DNA of 64,000 nucleotides from Microbacterium jejuense (GTDB taxonomy: Bacteria > Actinomycetota > Actinomycetes > Actinomycetales > Microbacteriaceae). Position numbers and translations under genes: made by a program. Of this stretch, positions 49,077-57,457 are shown piece after piece. Each line of letters starts with the position of its first letter. Within the stretch, counting starts at the first letter, position 1. The notes beneath the pieces are model-generated. The model searched no databases, was not told where the DNA came from, and saw nothing but the letters and a program-made list of their open reading frames with translations. The DNA lies in assembly GCF_019511665.1 (NCBI RefSeq), contig NZ_JAEUAW010000007.1:124001-188000 (forward strand). Direction: 5' to 3'.

Positions 49077-49963
49077 GCATCGTCGCCGTCGACCTGGGAA
49101 AGACCGGATGCCGCATCCGTGCCACATCCGGAGCCGCGACCGTCTCGGCGCACGGCGCCGGGGTGCCGGGGCTTGCCGACAGCGAGGGCGACGTGCGCGC
49201 GTTCGACGCGATCGTCGCGACGCTGGGCGAGCTCGAGCTGCCGACGCCCGTCGCGTCGATCGGCGTCGGAGCGGCCGGCGCCGAGGCGGCACCCGCAGCC
49301 GCGCGGGCGCTGGCCGACCGCGTCGCCGCCCACCTGGAGGCGCCCACCGCGGTCACCACCGACGCGGTCACGGCGCACGCGGGAGCGTTCGAAGGGATGC
49401 CGGGCACGATGGTCATCGTCGGCACCGGCACCGTCCTGCTGACCCTCGACAGCGCGGGGACCCTGAGTCAGGTCGACGGCTGGGGTCCGTGGCTCGGCGA
49501 CGAAGGAAGCGGCCGCGCGATCGGGCAGGAGGGGCTGCGGGCCGTGCTCGCCGCGCACGACGGGCGAGGTCCGGCGACGTCCCTGACGGCGGCGGCGCTG
49601 GAACTGCACGCCCCGCTCAGCACGCTGCCGCGCTGGGTGGCCGACACCGCGGCGCCGGCACGCCAGCTGGCCCGGTTCGCGCCCAGCGTGCTGACCGCCG
49701 CGTCTGCGGGCGATGCCGTGGCGCGCGACATCGTGGAGCGCGCGGTGGAGGCCGTCGTGCAGGCGTGTGCCGCAACCTCCGGTCCGTACTGCCTGCTGGG
49801 CGGCATCGCCGGTTCGGCCGTGTTCGGCGACGCGCTGCGCGCACGGCTGAGGGAGCGAGGGCTGGCGGTCGTCGAGCCCCGCGGCGACGCGCTGGACGGA
49901 GCGGAGTACATCGCCCGCACCCCGGCGAGCCCTTACGAGGGGAGTGTGGTGCGCCGTGGTTGA
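49073..49963 (+). CDS. BadF/BadG-type amino-sugar kinase
   Basis: This 296-residue ASKHA-fold kinase begins MSIVAVDLGKTGCRIRA, a phosphate loop; GTMVIVGTGTVLLTL and GWGPWLGDEGSGRAIGQEGL are typical of the N-acetylglucosamine kinase and MurNAc kinase (MurK) group. It can phosphorylate GlcNAc released by the GH3 enzyme and perhaps free MurNAc. The GTG start overlaps the anmK stop. The 3' end overlaps murQ by eight bases. Confidence 0.87.
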   Translation: MSIVAVDLGKTGCRIRATSGAATVSAHGAGVPGLADSEGDVRAFDAIVATLGELELPTPVASIGVGAAGAEAAPAAARALADRVAAHLEAPTAVTTDAVTAHAGAFEGMPGTMVIVGTGTVLLTLDSAGTLSQVDGWGPWLGDEGSGRAIGQEGLRAVLAAHDGRGPATSLTAAALELHAPLSTLPRWVADTAAPARQLARFAPSVLTAASAGDAVARDIVERAVEAVVQACAATSGPYCLLGGIAGSAVFGDALRARLRERGLAVVEPRGDALDGAEYIARTPASPYEGSVVRRG

Positions 49964-50888
49964 CCTCGACGATCTGCGTCGGCAGCTGGCCGAGCTCACG
50001 ACCGAGGCCGTCGATCCCGAGTTCGGCGAACTCGACCTCATGACGACGCCGGAGCTCGTGGCGGCCATGATCGACAGCAACCGTCAGGTGACGGAGGCAC
50101 TGGTGGCGGCATCCACGCATCTCGCCCGCGCCGTCGACGCCGCAGCCGAACGGATGCAGCGCGGCGGGCGCCTGATCTACGTCGGCGCGGGGACGCCCGG
50201 TCGACTCGGCATCCTCGACGCCAGCGAGATCCCGCCGACGTTCGGCGAACCGCCCGAGCGCGTCGTCGGCATCATCGCGGGTGGTGAGACGGCGATCCGC
50301 TCGGCCGTCGAGAACGCCGAGGACGACGTGGCAGCCGGGCGCGCCGACATCGAACGCGCCGGCGTCGGTGCCGACGACTGCGTCGTGGGCCTCACCGCTT
50401 CCGGCCGCACACCGTACGTCCTGGGGGCGATCGCCGAAGCCCGCGCACGGGGAGCGGCGACGATCGGGGTCAGCTGCAACCCGCGGTCTGAGCTCACCGC
50501 GGCCGCCGACGTGGGCGTCGAAGTCATCGTCGGGCCCGAGCTCGTCGCCGGCTCCACCCGGCTGAAGGCGGGGACGGCCCAGAAGATCGTGCTCAACACC
50601 ATCTCGACGCTCGCGATGGTGCGCATCGGCAAGACCTACGGCAACCGCATGGTCGACGTACGTGCGACGAACGAGAAGCTGCGCGCCCGCGGCGTGCGCA
50701 TGGTCATGAGCGTCGCCGATGTCGACCCCGCCGTGGCGCGTCGCGCGCTCGCCGACACCGGTTGGGAGGTGAAGCCCGCGATACTGATGTGCATGAGGGG
50801 ACTGACCGCGGATGCCGCGGCTCGTGCGCTCGCCGAGGCCCAGGGCCGGCTGCGCGAAGCGCTGGACCGCACGCGCGGGGCGGTGTGA
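49956..50888 (+). CDS. murQ: N-acetylmuramic acid 6-phosphate etherase
   Basis: This 310-residue SIS-domain enzyme cleaves the lactyl ether of MurNAc-6-phosphate to GlcNAc-6-phosphate and D-lactate. Family blocks are TTEAVDPEFGELDLMTTPEL, GRLGILDASEIPPTFG with the catalytic glutamate, GIIAGGETAIRSAVENAEDD (core GGETAIRSAVENAED), and TRLKAGTAQKIVLN. The usual GTSGRLG turn reads GTPGRLG. The GTG at 49956 gives a normal N-terminus (VDLDDLRRQL) and overlaps the kinase gene by eight bases. Its stop overlaps the next ATG by one base. Confidence 0.94.
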   Translation: MVDLDDLRRQLAELTTEAVDPEFGELDLMTTPELVAAMIDSNRQVTEALVAASTHLARAVDAAAERMQRGGRLIYVGAGTPGRLGILDASEIPPTFGEPPERVVGIIAGGETAIRSAVENAEDDVAAGRADIERAGVGADDCVVGLTASGRTPYVLGAIAEARARGAATIGVSCNPRSELTAAADVGVEVIVGPELVAGSTRLKAGTAQKIVLNTISTLAMVRIGKTYGNRMVDVRATNEKLRARGVRMVMSVADVDPAVARRALADTGWEVKPAILMCMRGLTADAAARALAEAQGRLREALDRTRGAV

Positions 50889-51769
50889 TGGACGTCCTGA
50901 TCCGCGCGCGCCAGTCGCTCGACCGGCTCAGCGCCTCGGAGCGCCGTGTCGCCGACGCCGTGCTCGCGGACCCGGAGCTCGTGCGCACGTCGACGATCAT
51001 GCGGCTGGCCGAGGTGAGCGGCGCATCGCAGTCCACTGTCGCGCGCTTCTGCCAGAGCCTCGGGTACCCGGGGTACCGCGAGTTCCGCCTCGACGTCATC
51101 GCCGCGCTGAGCCGCGACCAGGCGCAGCGCATCAGCTTCGACATCGGCGAGGGCGAGATCGGCCCGGACGACACCATCGCCGACACCGTCGCCAAGATCG
51201 CGTTCCAAGAGATGCAGGCGATCCAAGACACGGCCCACTCGCTCGACACCGGGGCCGTCGCCCAGGCCGTCGCCGCGATCCGCGGTGCGCGGCGCATCGA
51301 GCTCTACGGTGCCGGCGCGTCCTCGCTGAGCGCCCAGGACCTGTTCCAGAAGCTCAGCCGCATCGGCCGCCCCGCCGGCGTCTCGGTCGACATCCACCTG
51401 GCCCTCGTGCAGGCCGCTCTGCTCGACGACGCGGCGGTCGCGATCGGCGTCTCATTCCGCGGCGAGACGCGTGAGACCCTCGACTTCTTGACCACCGCCG
51501 GCCGAACCGGCGCGCTGACCATCGGCATCACCAATGCCGCCGAGTCCTCGCTCGACGACGTGTGCGACATCGTGCTGCGCACGAGCGTGCGCGAGAGCCG
51601 CTTCCGCAGCGGCGCGATGGCCAGCCGCATCGCGCAGCTCGCGCTCATCGACATCCTCTTCGTGCTCGCGCTGCGGCAGGACTTCCCGCAGATGACCGAG
51701 AGCCTGCGCCGCACGTACGACGCCGTGCAGTCCCGCCGCCCCGACACCGGCGCCGTCGAGACCGGCTGA
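50888..51769 (+). CDS. RpiR-family transcriptional regulator
   Basis: This 293-residue protein has an N-terminal RpiR HTH (about residues 15-75: RLAEVSGASQSTVARFCQSL) and a C-terminal SIS sugar-phosphate-binding domain (about 115-255: RIELYGAGASSLSAQDLF and IGVSFRGETRETLDFL). Regulators of this type (such as MurR) respond to MurNAc-6-phosphate and control murQ operons. It is last in the operon, so it likely autoregulates through the promoter upstream of the binding-protein gene. A short Asp/Arg-rich tail ends it. Confidence 0.92.
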   Translation: MDVLIRARQSLDRLSASERRVADAVLADPELVRTSTIMRLAEVSGASQSTVARFCQSLGYPGYREFRLDVIAALSRDQAQRISFDIGEGEIGPDDTIADTVAKIAFQEMQAIQDTAHSLDTGAVAQAVAAIRGARRIELYGAGASSLSAQDLFQKLSRIGRPAGVSVDIHLALVQAALLDDAAVAIGVSFRGETRETLDFLTTAGRTGALTIGITNAAESSLDDVCDIVLRTSVRESRFRSGAMASRIAQLALIDILFVLALRQDFPQMTESLRRTYDAVQSRRPDTGAVETG

Positions 51770-51843
51770 GCTGCGGCATCCTTCTCCCCTCCGGAAGGAA
51801 GGGGCGGCAGCAGCGGATTGGTCAGACCACGCGGATTCGAGGC

Positions 51844-51875
51844 GTAACGTAGAAGGATCCCCCGAAACCGTTTCG
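51844..51875 (+). promoter_or_regulatory. -10 element with LacI-type operator
   Basis: TAACGT at 51844-51849 is a likely -10 box and CGAAACCGTTTCG at 51863-51875 is a perfect 13-base dyad matching the GAAACCGTTTC core used by many LacI-family regulators. It lies just after the expected transcription start, where a bound repressor would block elongation. Confidence 0.55.
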
Positions 51876-51889
51876 AAAAGGTGTTTGCC

Positions 51890-52411
51890 ATGCGTTCCCG
51901 CAGTACCGCTGTCCTGTCCCTTCTCGCCGCCTCGGGCCTGCTCCTCGCCGGGTGCGCCTCGACCCCGTCGTCCGACGCGAAGCCCGAGAAGACCGCCCCG
52001 GCCGTGAGCATCGTCGAATCCTCGCTCACCGACCCGGCGGCTGTGGGCGAGCGCGTGGGCGCCGACGGCAAGCAGCTCGAGGTGTGGAGCGGCATCGTCC
52101 CCGACGAGGCCGCGGCCGGCGCGCTGGGCGACCCCGAGGCAGGCACCCAGTGGGTGACCGCGAACGTCGCCCAGTGGGTGAGTGACGAGGGCCTCACCGG
52201 CGCCGATGTCGCCCCGGTGCTGCGTTCGACGGCCGACGACAGCTTCGAGGGCGTCGCCGTCCCGCAGCAGAACGTCGACGTCGAGATGAAGCCCGACACG
52301 TCGTACACCTACGTCTGGAGCTACGCCGTGCCCGAGGCGCTCGTCGACGCGTCGACGCTCGTGATCTGCGTCGGCGACGGCGACGAGGGCTGCAGCACCC
52401 TCACCAAGTGA
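51890..52411 (+). CDS. Hypothetical lipoprotein, 173 aa
   Basis: The signal peptide MRSRSTAVLSLLAASG LLLAGC ends in a lipobox, so the mature protein is a membrane-anchored lipoprotein of about 150 residues. The body (VSIVESSLTDPAAVGERVG, SGIVPDEAAAGALGDPEAG, YTYVWSYAVPEALVDAS) is acidic, has one Cys pair near the end (VICVGDGDEGCS) and no recognised domain. A LacI-type operator sits in its leader, so it may belong to a sugar regulon. It is followed by two strong hairpins. Confidence 0.78.
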   Translation: MRSRSTAVLSLLAASGLLLAGCASTPSSDAKPEKTAPAVSIVESSLTDPAAVGERVGADGKQLEVWSGIVPDEAAAGALGDPEAGTQWVTANVAQWVSDEGLTGADVAPVLRSTADDSFEGVAVPQQNVDVEMKPDTSYTYVWSYAVPEALVDASTLVICVGDGDEGCSTLTK

Positions 52412-52417
52412 GACGAG

Positions 52418-52449
52418 TGGATGCCGGCGGCCGTGGCCGCCGGCATCCA
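52418..52449 (+). terminator. Terminator after the lipoprotein gene
   Basis: TGGATGCCGGCGGC pairs exactly with GCCGCCGGCATCCA around CGTG (14-bp stem), seven bases after the stop, followed by TTTCTCTT. The stem contains the recurrent GGATGCC motif. Confidence 0.8.
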
Positions 52450-52462
52450 TTTCTCTTGAGAC

Positions 52463-52501
52463 GCGAAGCGCCGTGCACCCCGAGGGTGCACGGCGCTTCG
52501 C
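52463..52501. terminator. Second, bidirectional terminator hairpin
   Basis: GCGAAGCGCCGTGCACCC and its exact complement form an 18-bp stem with a CGA loop, between convergent genes. Confidence 0.75.
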
Positions 52502-52536
52502 CATTCAGCACAGCCTCCGGGCGGGGCCTTGCTCCC

Positions 52537-52582
52537 GGTCGTTGAGCGATGCTTCGACTCGCTTCGCTCGCTCAACGAACGG
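52537..52582. repeat. Short, self-contained palindromic repeat remnant
   Basis: GGTCGTTGAGCGATGCTTCG then ACTCGCTTCGCTCGCTCAACGAACGG. The outer ends of the two arms are fused and the AGACGAAACGCC parts are missing. Confidence 0.75.
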
Positions 52583-52662
52583 CGGCGAGTGCGGAAGGGG
52601 AGGTGGCGGGCGGAGGTGGCTGCCGCGGAGTCTGGCCTCCGCCCCTCATCTCCCCTCCCGCG

Positions 52663-53292
52663 TCACACGAGAGAGGCGGATGCCGCGCGCCGGCGCTCCC
52701 CGGCGCGCTGCGCGCGACGCACGAGGCCGACGAGCCCGGCGATCAGCGCGAAGGCACCGAGCACGAGCACGGAGTAGGCGACGGCTGCGGCGGGACTGAG
52801 GGTCAGCAGCCATTCGGTCGCCGCGCCCTGACGGTCGGCGTCGGTGAGGAGCCACAGCGCGAACGCGGCGATCCCCGCCAGCGCGAGGCCCCACAGGATG
52901 CCTGCCCAGCGCGTGCGCGGTGCGGAGGGAGCGGTGGATGCCGGCTGCGCCGGATCCACGGCGCCCGCCGTCGAAGGGGTGGGGGTCGCCGCGTCAGCGG
53001 GGAACCCCGTGAAGGCGGGCGGCAGCGCGGCCGGCGCGGGAGGCGTCGATGCCGCCGGCGGCTCGAGGTCGGCGAGGACGGGGGCCTCCTCGGACGAGGG
53101 CGTCGCAGGGGCGGGCGGCGTGAGCTCCGCGGGTGCGATGACCGTGGTCTCCGCGGCCTGCGCGGCCTCGACTGCGGAGGTCGCGGGGAGAGGCGGGAGC
53201 GCGACCGCCTGGGTGTCGGTGGGCTCGTCCGCTGCGCGGTCGGCGCGGGCTGCGGCATCCGGGTTCTCGAAGGTACTCATGTCGGCGCTCAT
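52663..53292 (-). CDS. Pro/Ala-rich protein with two membrane helices
   Basis: This 209-residue protein has a long disordered N-terminal region rich in Ala, Pro and Glu (about residues 10-130) and two hydrophobic helices near the end (GILWGLALAGIAAFALWLL and VAYSVLVLGAFALIAGLVG). I do not recognise a family. The ATG at 53292 overlaps the upstream PspC-protein stop (ATGA), so it is probably a partner of that protein. A twin ATG four codons on is possible. Confidence 0.75.
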   Translation of the reverse strand: MSADMSTFENPDAAARADRAADEPTDTQAVALPPLPATSAVEAAQAAETTVIAPAELTPPAPATPSSEEAPVLADLEPPAASTPPAPAALPPAFTGFPADAATPTPSTAGAVDPAQPASTAPSAPRTRWAGILWGLALAGIAAFALWLLTDADRQGAATEWLLTLSPAAAVAYSVLVLGAFALIAGLVGLVRRAQRAGERRRAASASLV

Positions 53293-54872
53293 TTCTCGTA
53301 GACAGTGATCTTGACCGAGCCGGACTGCTGGTCGAGCGTGATGTGCTGGGTCGTGAGGGCGTCGGTGCCGGTGTTCGGGTTGGCGACGTTCCACTGCACG
53401 GTGTCGTCCCCGTCGGGCCGGACCACGTTGGACTCGATCGGCCCGTCCCCGCGCCACGACACGCGTTCGACGCTGACCGTGCCGTCTCCGAGGGTCGCGT
53501 CGAGATTCAGAGCCGTGCCGGGGTAGACCTCGATGTAGGTCCAGCCGACGCCCTTGCTCACCACGACGCCGCCGGCGGTGACGTCTTCGGTGTCCGACAG
53601 GGATCCGACGGAGAGGAACGTCGCCCCGAACGGCTGGGTCAGGCGCTGCTCGACGGTGGAGGTGCCCAGGGAGACGTCCCCGAGGGTGAGCCGATCGGGG
53701 CCCGAGGCCACGGCGACCGAGCCGCCGATCACCAGCAGCACGATCGTCACCGCGGTGAGGAACCCGCTGCGGCGGCGGATGATGCCCGCGACGACCATCG
53801 CGAGCGCCGTGACGAGCGCCGCGGTGAAGAAGCCGATGGCGCCGGCGAAGGGGGCGGTCGCGGCATCCCCGAGCGAGGTCAGCACCGAGACGGCACCGAG
53901 GACGACCGCGGCGCCCAGCGCGGTCAGCACGAACACGAAGCTCGTCCGGGGGCGGGTGGCGCGTCGGACGCGGCGGCGCTCTTCGGCTTCGAGGGCGAAG
54001 GCCGCGCCGTGGGCGTGGCGCTCGAGCCGGGCCTGGTCGCGGGCGGCACGGGCGGCGTCCTGCTGGCTGCGGCGCCACGCATCGTTCTGCACCCGCCAGG
54101 CCTCCTGACGGGCACGCCAGTCGGCGACGGCCGCGTCATCGCCGTACGGGGCGGCGGGCAGGGGGACGGCATCCTCCGATCCCATCGCGGACCCGGCCGG
54201 AGCCCGACCGGCCGAGTCCGCGATGCTCGCGGTTGCCGCGAGCGGAGCGGTCGCGTCGTCACCCGAATCGGACGCGACCGTGTGAGCGGGCTGCGCGGAA
54301 GCCGTCTGCGCATCCGCCCGCGAGGGCCGGTCGGAGCGAGCCGACCGGACGATGAGGTACACCAGGCCGCCGATGACGGCGAGGGCGAGGACGAATCCGA
54401 GCACGCCGAGCGCCGAGACGCCCGAGCCGTCGTCCCATGCCCAGGGCGCGAAGCCGGTGAGCGCCCACAGCGGCCACAGCAGCACGTTGCGCAGCCACGG
54501 AACGACCGGCACGAACCCGACGATCGCGAGGATGAACACACCCGTCATGGCGGCGTCGTAGCGCCCGTGCATGAGCTCGCGGAAGTGGATGCGGCCGTCC
54601 GTGTCGGGCAGCAGGGCCCACGCGATCGCGTAGACGAGGAGCGCCGGAAAGCCCAGCAGCGCCACCACCACGAAGATGCCGCGCACGATGAGCGGGTCGA
54701 TGCGCAGTCGTGCGGCGATGCCGCCGCACACGCCCCCGAGCCACGCGTCGCCGCGCACCATGCCGAGCCCCTGCACCCACGAGAAGAACCGGTCCGAACC
54801 CGTCGGCGCTCCCGGAGGAGCGGTCGGCGGCGGTCCCGGATCGGCGGGGGGAGCGGAGGTCGTGTCGGTCAT
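53289..54872 (-). CDS. PspC-domain membrane protein
   Basis: This 527-residue protein has a PspC domain (about residues 30-95: GMVRGDAWLGGVCGGIAARL, then RGIFVVVALLGFPALLVYAI), further helices near 105-185, a long charged linker with a coiled segment (WRARQEAWRVQNDAWRRSQQ), more helices (about 300-385) and an extracytoplasmic beta-rich C-terminal domain. It is divergent from a PspC sensor kinase and response regulator, a layout common in actinobacteria, and probably acts in the same envelope-stress or antibiotic-response circuit. Confidence 0.87.
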   Translation of the reverse strand: MTDTTSAPPADPGPPPTAPPGAPTGSDRFFSWVQGLGMVRGDAWLGGVCGGIAARLRIDPLIVRGIFVVVALLGFPALLVYAIAWALLPDTDGRIHFRELMHGRYDAAMTGVFILAIVGFVPVVPWLRNVLLWPLWALTGFAPWAWDDGSGVSALGVLGFVLALAVIGGLVYLIVRSARSDRPSRADAQTASAQPAHTVASDSGDDATAPLAATASIADSAGRAPAGSAMGSEDAVPLPAAPYGDDAAVADWRARQEAWRVQNDAWRRSQQDAARAARDQARLERHAHGAAFALEAEERRRVRRATRPRTSFVFVLTALGAAVVLGAVSVLTSLGDAATAPFAGAIGFFTAALVTALAMVVAGIIRRRSGFLTAVTIVLLVIGGSVAVASGPDRLTLGDVSLGTSTVEQRLTQPFGATFLSVGSLSDTEDVTAGGVVVSKGVGWTYIEVYPGTALNLDATLGDGTVSVERVSWRGDGPIESNVVRPDGDDTVQWNVANPNTGTDALTTQHITLDQQSGSVKITVYEK

Positions 54873-54986
54873 GCTTCCACCCTGGCGGCCGCCGCGGCGT
54901 AGCCGCTATGGGGTGATCCCCTGACTCGCCCCTGATCCTCGACCCTCGGGGTGGGTCGGGGCGCGATCGGATGATTGGATGCCGGT

Positions 54987-56363
54987 ATGCCCTCTTCCCG
55001 GTCGACCGACGACGCCTCCCGGTCGTTGAGCGAGCGAGGAACGAGCGAGACGAAACGCCGCGATCGCACGGTCGGCGCCGAGAAGGCGGCATCCACTCCA
55101 TCCACTCGCCCGCCGCTGCGGCGGCCGCGCGACTGCGCCGTGTCGGGGGTCTCGGTGGGCCTCGCGAGGCATCTCGGCTGGCCGCTGTGGATCGTGCGTG
55201 CGCTGTTCATCGTGCTGACGCCGCTGTGGGGCGCCGGTGCGCTGCTGTACGCGTGGCTGTGGGTGTTCGTTCCGTGGGAGGACGTGCGGGCCGCACCGAC
55301 TCCGGCGCCCGCGGAGGCGGACGAGGCCGTCGATCCCGCCGAGGTCGCCCGCGTGCGCGACGAGCCGACGCGGCGGGTGCCGGTGGCGTGGGTCCTGACG
55401 GCGGCGGCGCTCTTCGTGGTGCTCGTGACGATCACCGCGATCGCCCTGTTCGGTGCGAACGGCGTGGTGTGGACGTCGATGCCCGGTTGGGTCGGTGGCG
55501 TTTTCCTCGCCACGCTGCTCGCCGTGGCGGCCGGCATGTGGGCCACGCTCGTCGACCGCGACGACCCGGCCCGCGGCCCCCGACACGTCGCGATCGTGCG
55601 GGTCGTGCTGACCGTGGCGCTCGCCCTGCTGCTGCTCGCGCAGCTCTCGGTGCTGCGGCAGACCGGCATCGCGGGGTTCGTGCTGGCGCTCGTGCCCATC
55701 GCCGGCATCGTGCTGGTGTACTCGTCGATCCTCCTCGGCAGATGGCGCGAGCTGTCGGGGGAGCGGGTGCGTCGCATCCGCGAGGAGCAGCGGGCCGAGA
55801 TGGCCGCGCACCTGCACGACTCGGTGCTGCAGACCCTCGCGCTGATCCAGAACCGCGCCGGCGCGTCGACCGAGGTCGCACGCCTCGCCCGCGCCCAGGA
55901 ACGAGAGCTGCGCGCCTGGCTGTACGACGGCGACGCACCGGCCGACAGCGACCTGCCCACCGACCTCCGCGACTACGCGGCCGCCCTCGAGCTCGACTAC
56001 CCCGTGCGCATCGACGTGGTCTCGGCGGGCCTCCCGGCCGAGCGGGCGAGCGGAGAGGTCGCCGCGGCATCGCGCGAGGCGATGCTCAACGCGGCCCGGC
56101 ATGCCGGCGGCGACGTCTCGGTGTACATCGAGGGCAACGCCAACGCCGTCGACGTGTACGTGCGCGATCGCGGCCCCGGCTTCGACCTCGCCGACGTGCC
56201 CGACGACCGGCTGGGCATCCGCCAGTCCATCATCGGCCGCATGCGCCGCGCCGGGGGGTCCGCGACCGTGCGCCGCGGCGCGGGCGGCGGCACCGAGGTC
56301 CATTTGAGATTCGTGGATGCCGGCGGCCCGGCATCCCCTTCGACGGAGGTCCGCCGTGGCTGA
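54987..56363 (+). CDS. PspC-domain sensor histidine kinase
   Basis: This 458-residue kinase has an N-terminal tail of about 45 residues, a PspC domain (VSVGLARHLGWPLWIVRALF), five or so helices to about residue 255, a HisKA_3-like dimerisation box with His277 (MAAHLHDSVLQTLALIQ) and a short HATPase domain (EAMLNAARHAGG, VRDRGPGFDL). It phosphorylates the NarL-type regulator encoded next. Within the tail, residues 13-25 (SLSERGTSETKRRD) are read from a repeat-family arm. ATG 54987 or TTG 54975 could be the start; the repeat is inside either way. Confidence 0.87.
   Translation: MPSSRSTDDASRSLSERGTSETKRRDRTVGAEKAASTPSTRPPLRRPRDCAVSGVSVGLARHLGWPLWIVRALFIVLTPLWGAGALLYAWLWVFVPWEDVRAAPTPAPAEADEAVDPAEVARVRDEPTRRVPVAWVLTAAALFVVLVTITAIALFGANGVVWTSMPGWVGGVFLATLLAVAAGMWATLVDRDDPARGPRHVAIVRVVLTVALALLLLAQLSVLRQTGIAGFVLALVPIAGIVLVYSSILLGRWRELSGERVRRIREEQRAEMAAHLHDSVLQTLALIQNRAGASTEVARLARAQERELRAWLYDGDAPADSDLPTDLRDYAAALELDYPVRIDVVSAGLPAERASGEVAAASREAMLNAARHAGGDVSVYIEGNANAVDVYVRDRGPGFDLADVPDDRLGIRQSIIGRMRRAGGSATVRRGAGGGTEVHLRFVDAGGPASPSTEVRRG
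55021..55060. repeat. Repeat-family half element inside the kinase N-terminus
   Basis: GGTCGTTGAGCGAGCGAGGA then ACGAGCGAGACGAAACGCCG: a complete reversed arm B, read in frame 12 codons into the kinase gene. Confidence 0.82.
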
Positions 56364-57039
56364 TGCCCCCGTGCGCGTCGTGATCGTGGACGACCACTCC
56401 ATCTTCCGGTCCGGCCTGCGGGCCGACCTCGACGCGTCGATCGACGTCGTCGGCGAGGCGGCCGATGCGGCGTCGGCGATCGAGATCATCGGGGCCACGC
56501 GCCCCGACGTCGTGCTGCTGGACGTCCACCTGCCGGCGGGCCGCGGTGCGGCATCCACCGCTCCCGACGCGGGCGGAGGAGAGTCCGTGATCCGCGGGGC
56601 GGCGCCGGTCGTGCCGGCCACCCGCTTTCTCGCGCTCAGCGTGTCGGACGCCGCGGAGGACGTCGTGCGCGTCATCCGCGCCGGCGCCCGCGGATACATC
56701 ACCAAGGGCTCGTCCGGAGCCGAGGTGAGCCGCGCCGTGCACGCCGTCGCCGAGGGCGACGCCGTGTTCTCGCCGCGGCTGGCCGGCTTCGTGCTCGACG
56801 CGTTCGGCGCCGCCGTCGGCGAGACCGCCGCCACCAGCGACGAGCTCGACCGTCTGTCGGCCCGCGAGCAGGAGGTGATGCGGCTCATCGCCCGCGGCTA
56901 CGCCTACAAGGAGGTCGCGGCCGAGCTGTTCATCTCGATGAAGACGGTGGAGTCCCACGTGTCGGCCGTGCTGCGCAAGCTGCAGCTGTCGTCGCGGTAC
57001 GAGCTGACCGCATGGGCGTCGGAGCGTCGCCTGCTCTGA
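56356..57039 (+). CDS. NarL/LuxR-family response regulator
   Basis: This 227-residue regulator has a receiver domain with Asp12-Asp13 (VIVDDHSIFRSG), phospho-acceptor Asp56 (VVLLDVHLPAG) and Lys in GYITKGSSGAEV, and a C-terminal LuxR HTH (about 160-222: LSAREQEVMRLIARGYAYKE). A loop of about 20 residues after Asp56 (AASTAPDAGGGESVIRGAA) is longer than usual. The GTG at 56356 overlaps the kinase gene by eight bases. It likely controls the divergent PspC operon. Confidence 0.9.
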   Translation: MADAPVRVVIVDDHSIFRSGLRADLDASIDVVGEAADAASAIEIIGATRPDVVLLDVHLPAGRGAASTAPDAGGGESVIRGAAPVVPATRFLALSVSDAAEDVVRVIRAGARGYITKGSSGAEVSRAVHAVAEGDAVFSPRLAGFVLDAFGAAVGETAATSDELDRLSAREQEVMRLIARGYAYKEVAAELFISMKTVESHVSAVLRKLQLSSRYELTAWASERRLL

Positions 57040-57046
57040 CGGCCCC

Positions 57047-57395
57047 GGTCGTTGAGCGGAGCGCGCTCTGGCGCGCGCAGACGAAACGGCGTTCGCCACG
57101 GGGTTGCTCGTGCGGTCAGGGCGTTTCGTCTCGCTCGTTCCTCGCTCGCTCAACGACCGCGGGTCGGGCGTTGAGCGGAGCGCGCTCTGGCGCGCGCAGA
57201 CGAAACGGCGTTCGCCACGGGCTTGCTCGTGCGGTCGGGGCGTTTCGTCTCGCTCGTTCCTCGCTCGCTCAACGACCGCGGGTCGGGCGTTGAGTGGAGC
57301 GCGCTCTGGTGCGCAGACGAAACGGCGTTCGCAACGGGGTTGCTCGTGCGGTCAGGGCGTTTCGTCTCGCTCGTTCCTCGCTCGCTCAACGACCG
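57047..57395. repeat. Tandem array of three palindromic repeat units, 119-base period
   Basis: GTTGAG starts at 57051, 57170 and 57289. Each unit has arm A with inner dyad GCGCGCTCTGGCGCGC, spacer with CACGGGGTTGCTCGTG, and arm B. The third arm A has a small deletion (GCGCGCTCTGGTGCGC) and TGAGTGG for TGAGCGG. The array fills the region between the response regulator and uvrD genes. Confidence 0.9.
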
Positions 57396-57457
57396 CGGGT
57401 GGGATTCGGTCGTGACGAGAGGTGGGTTCTCGCTTGGTCCACGATCGGGGGATGGTC

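Noticed and set aside
57047..57395. CRISPR array
   Set aside because: The repeated unit is 119 bases with internal palindromes, the spacers are themselves similar, and no cas genes are present.
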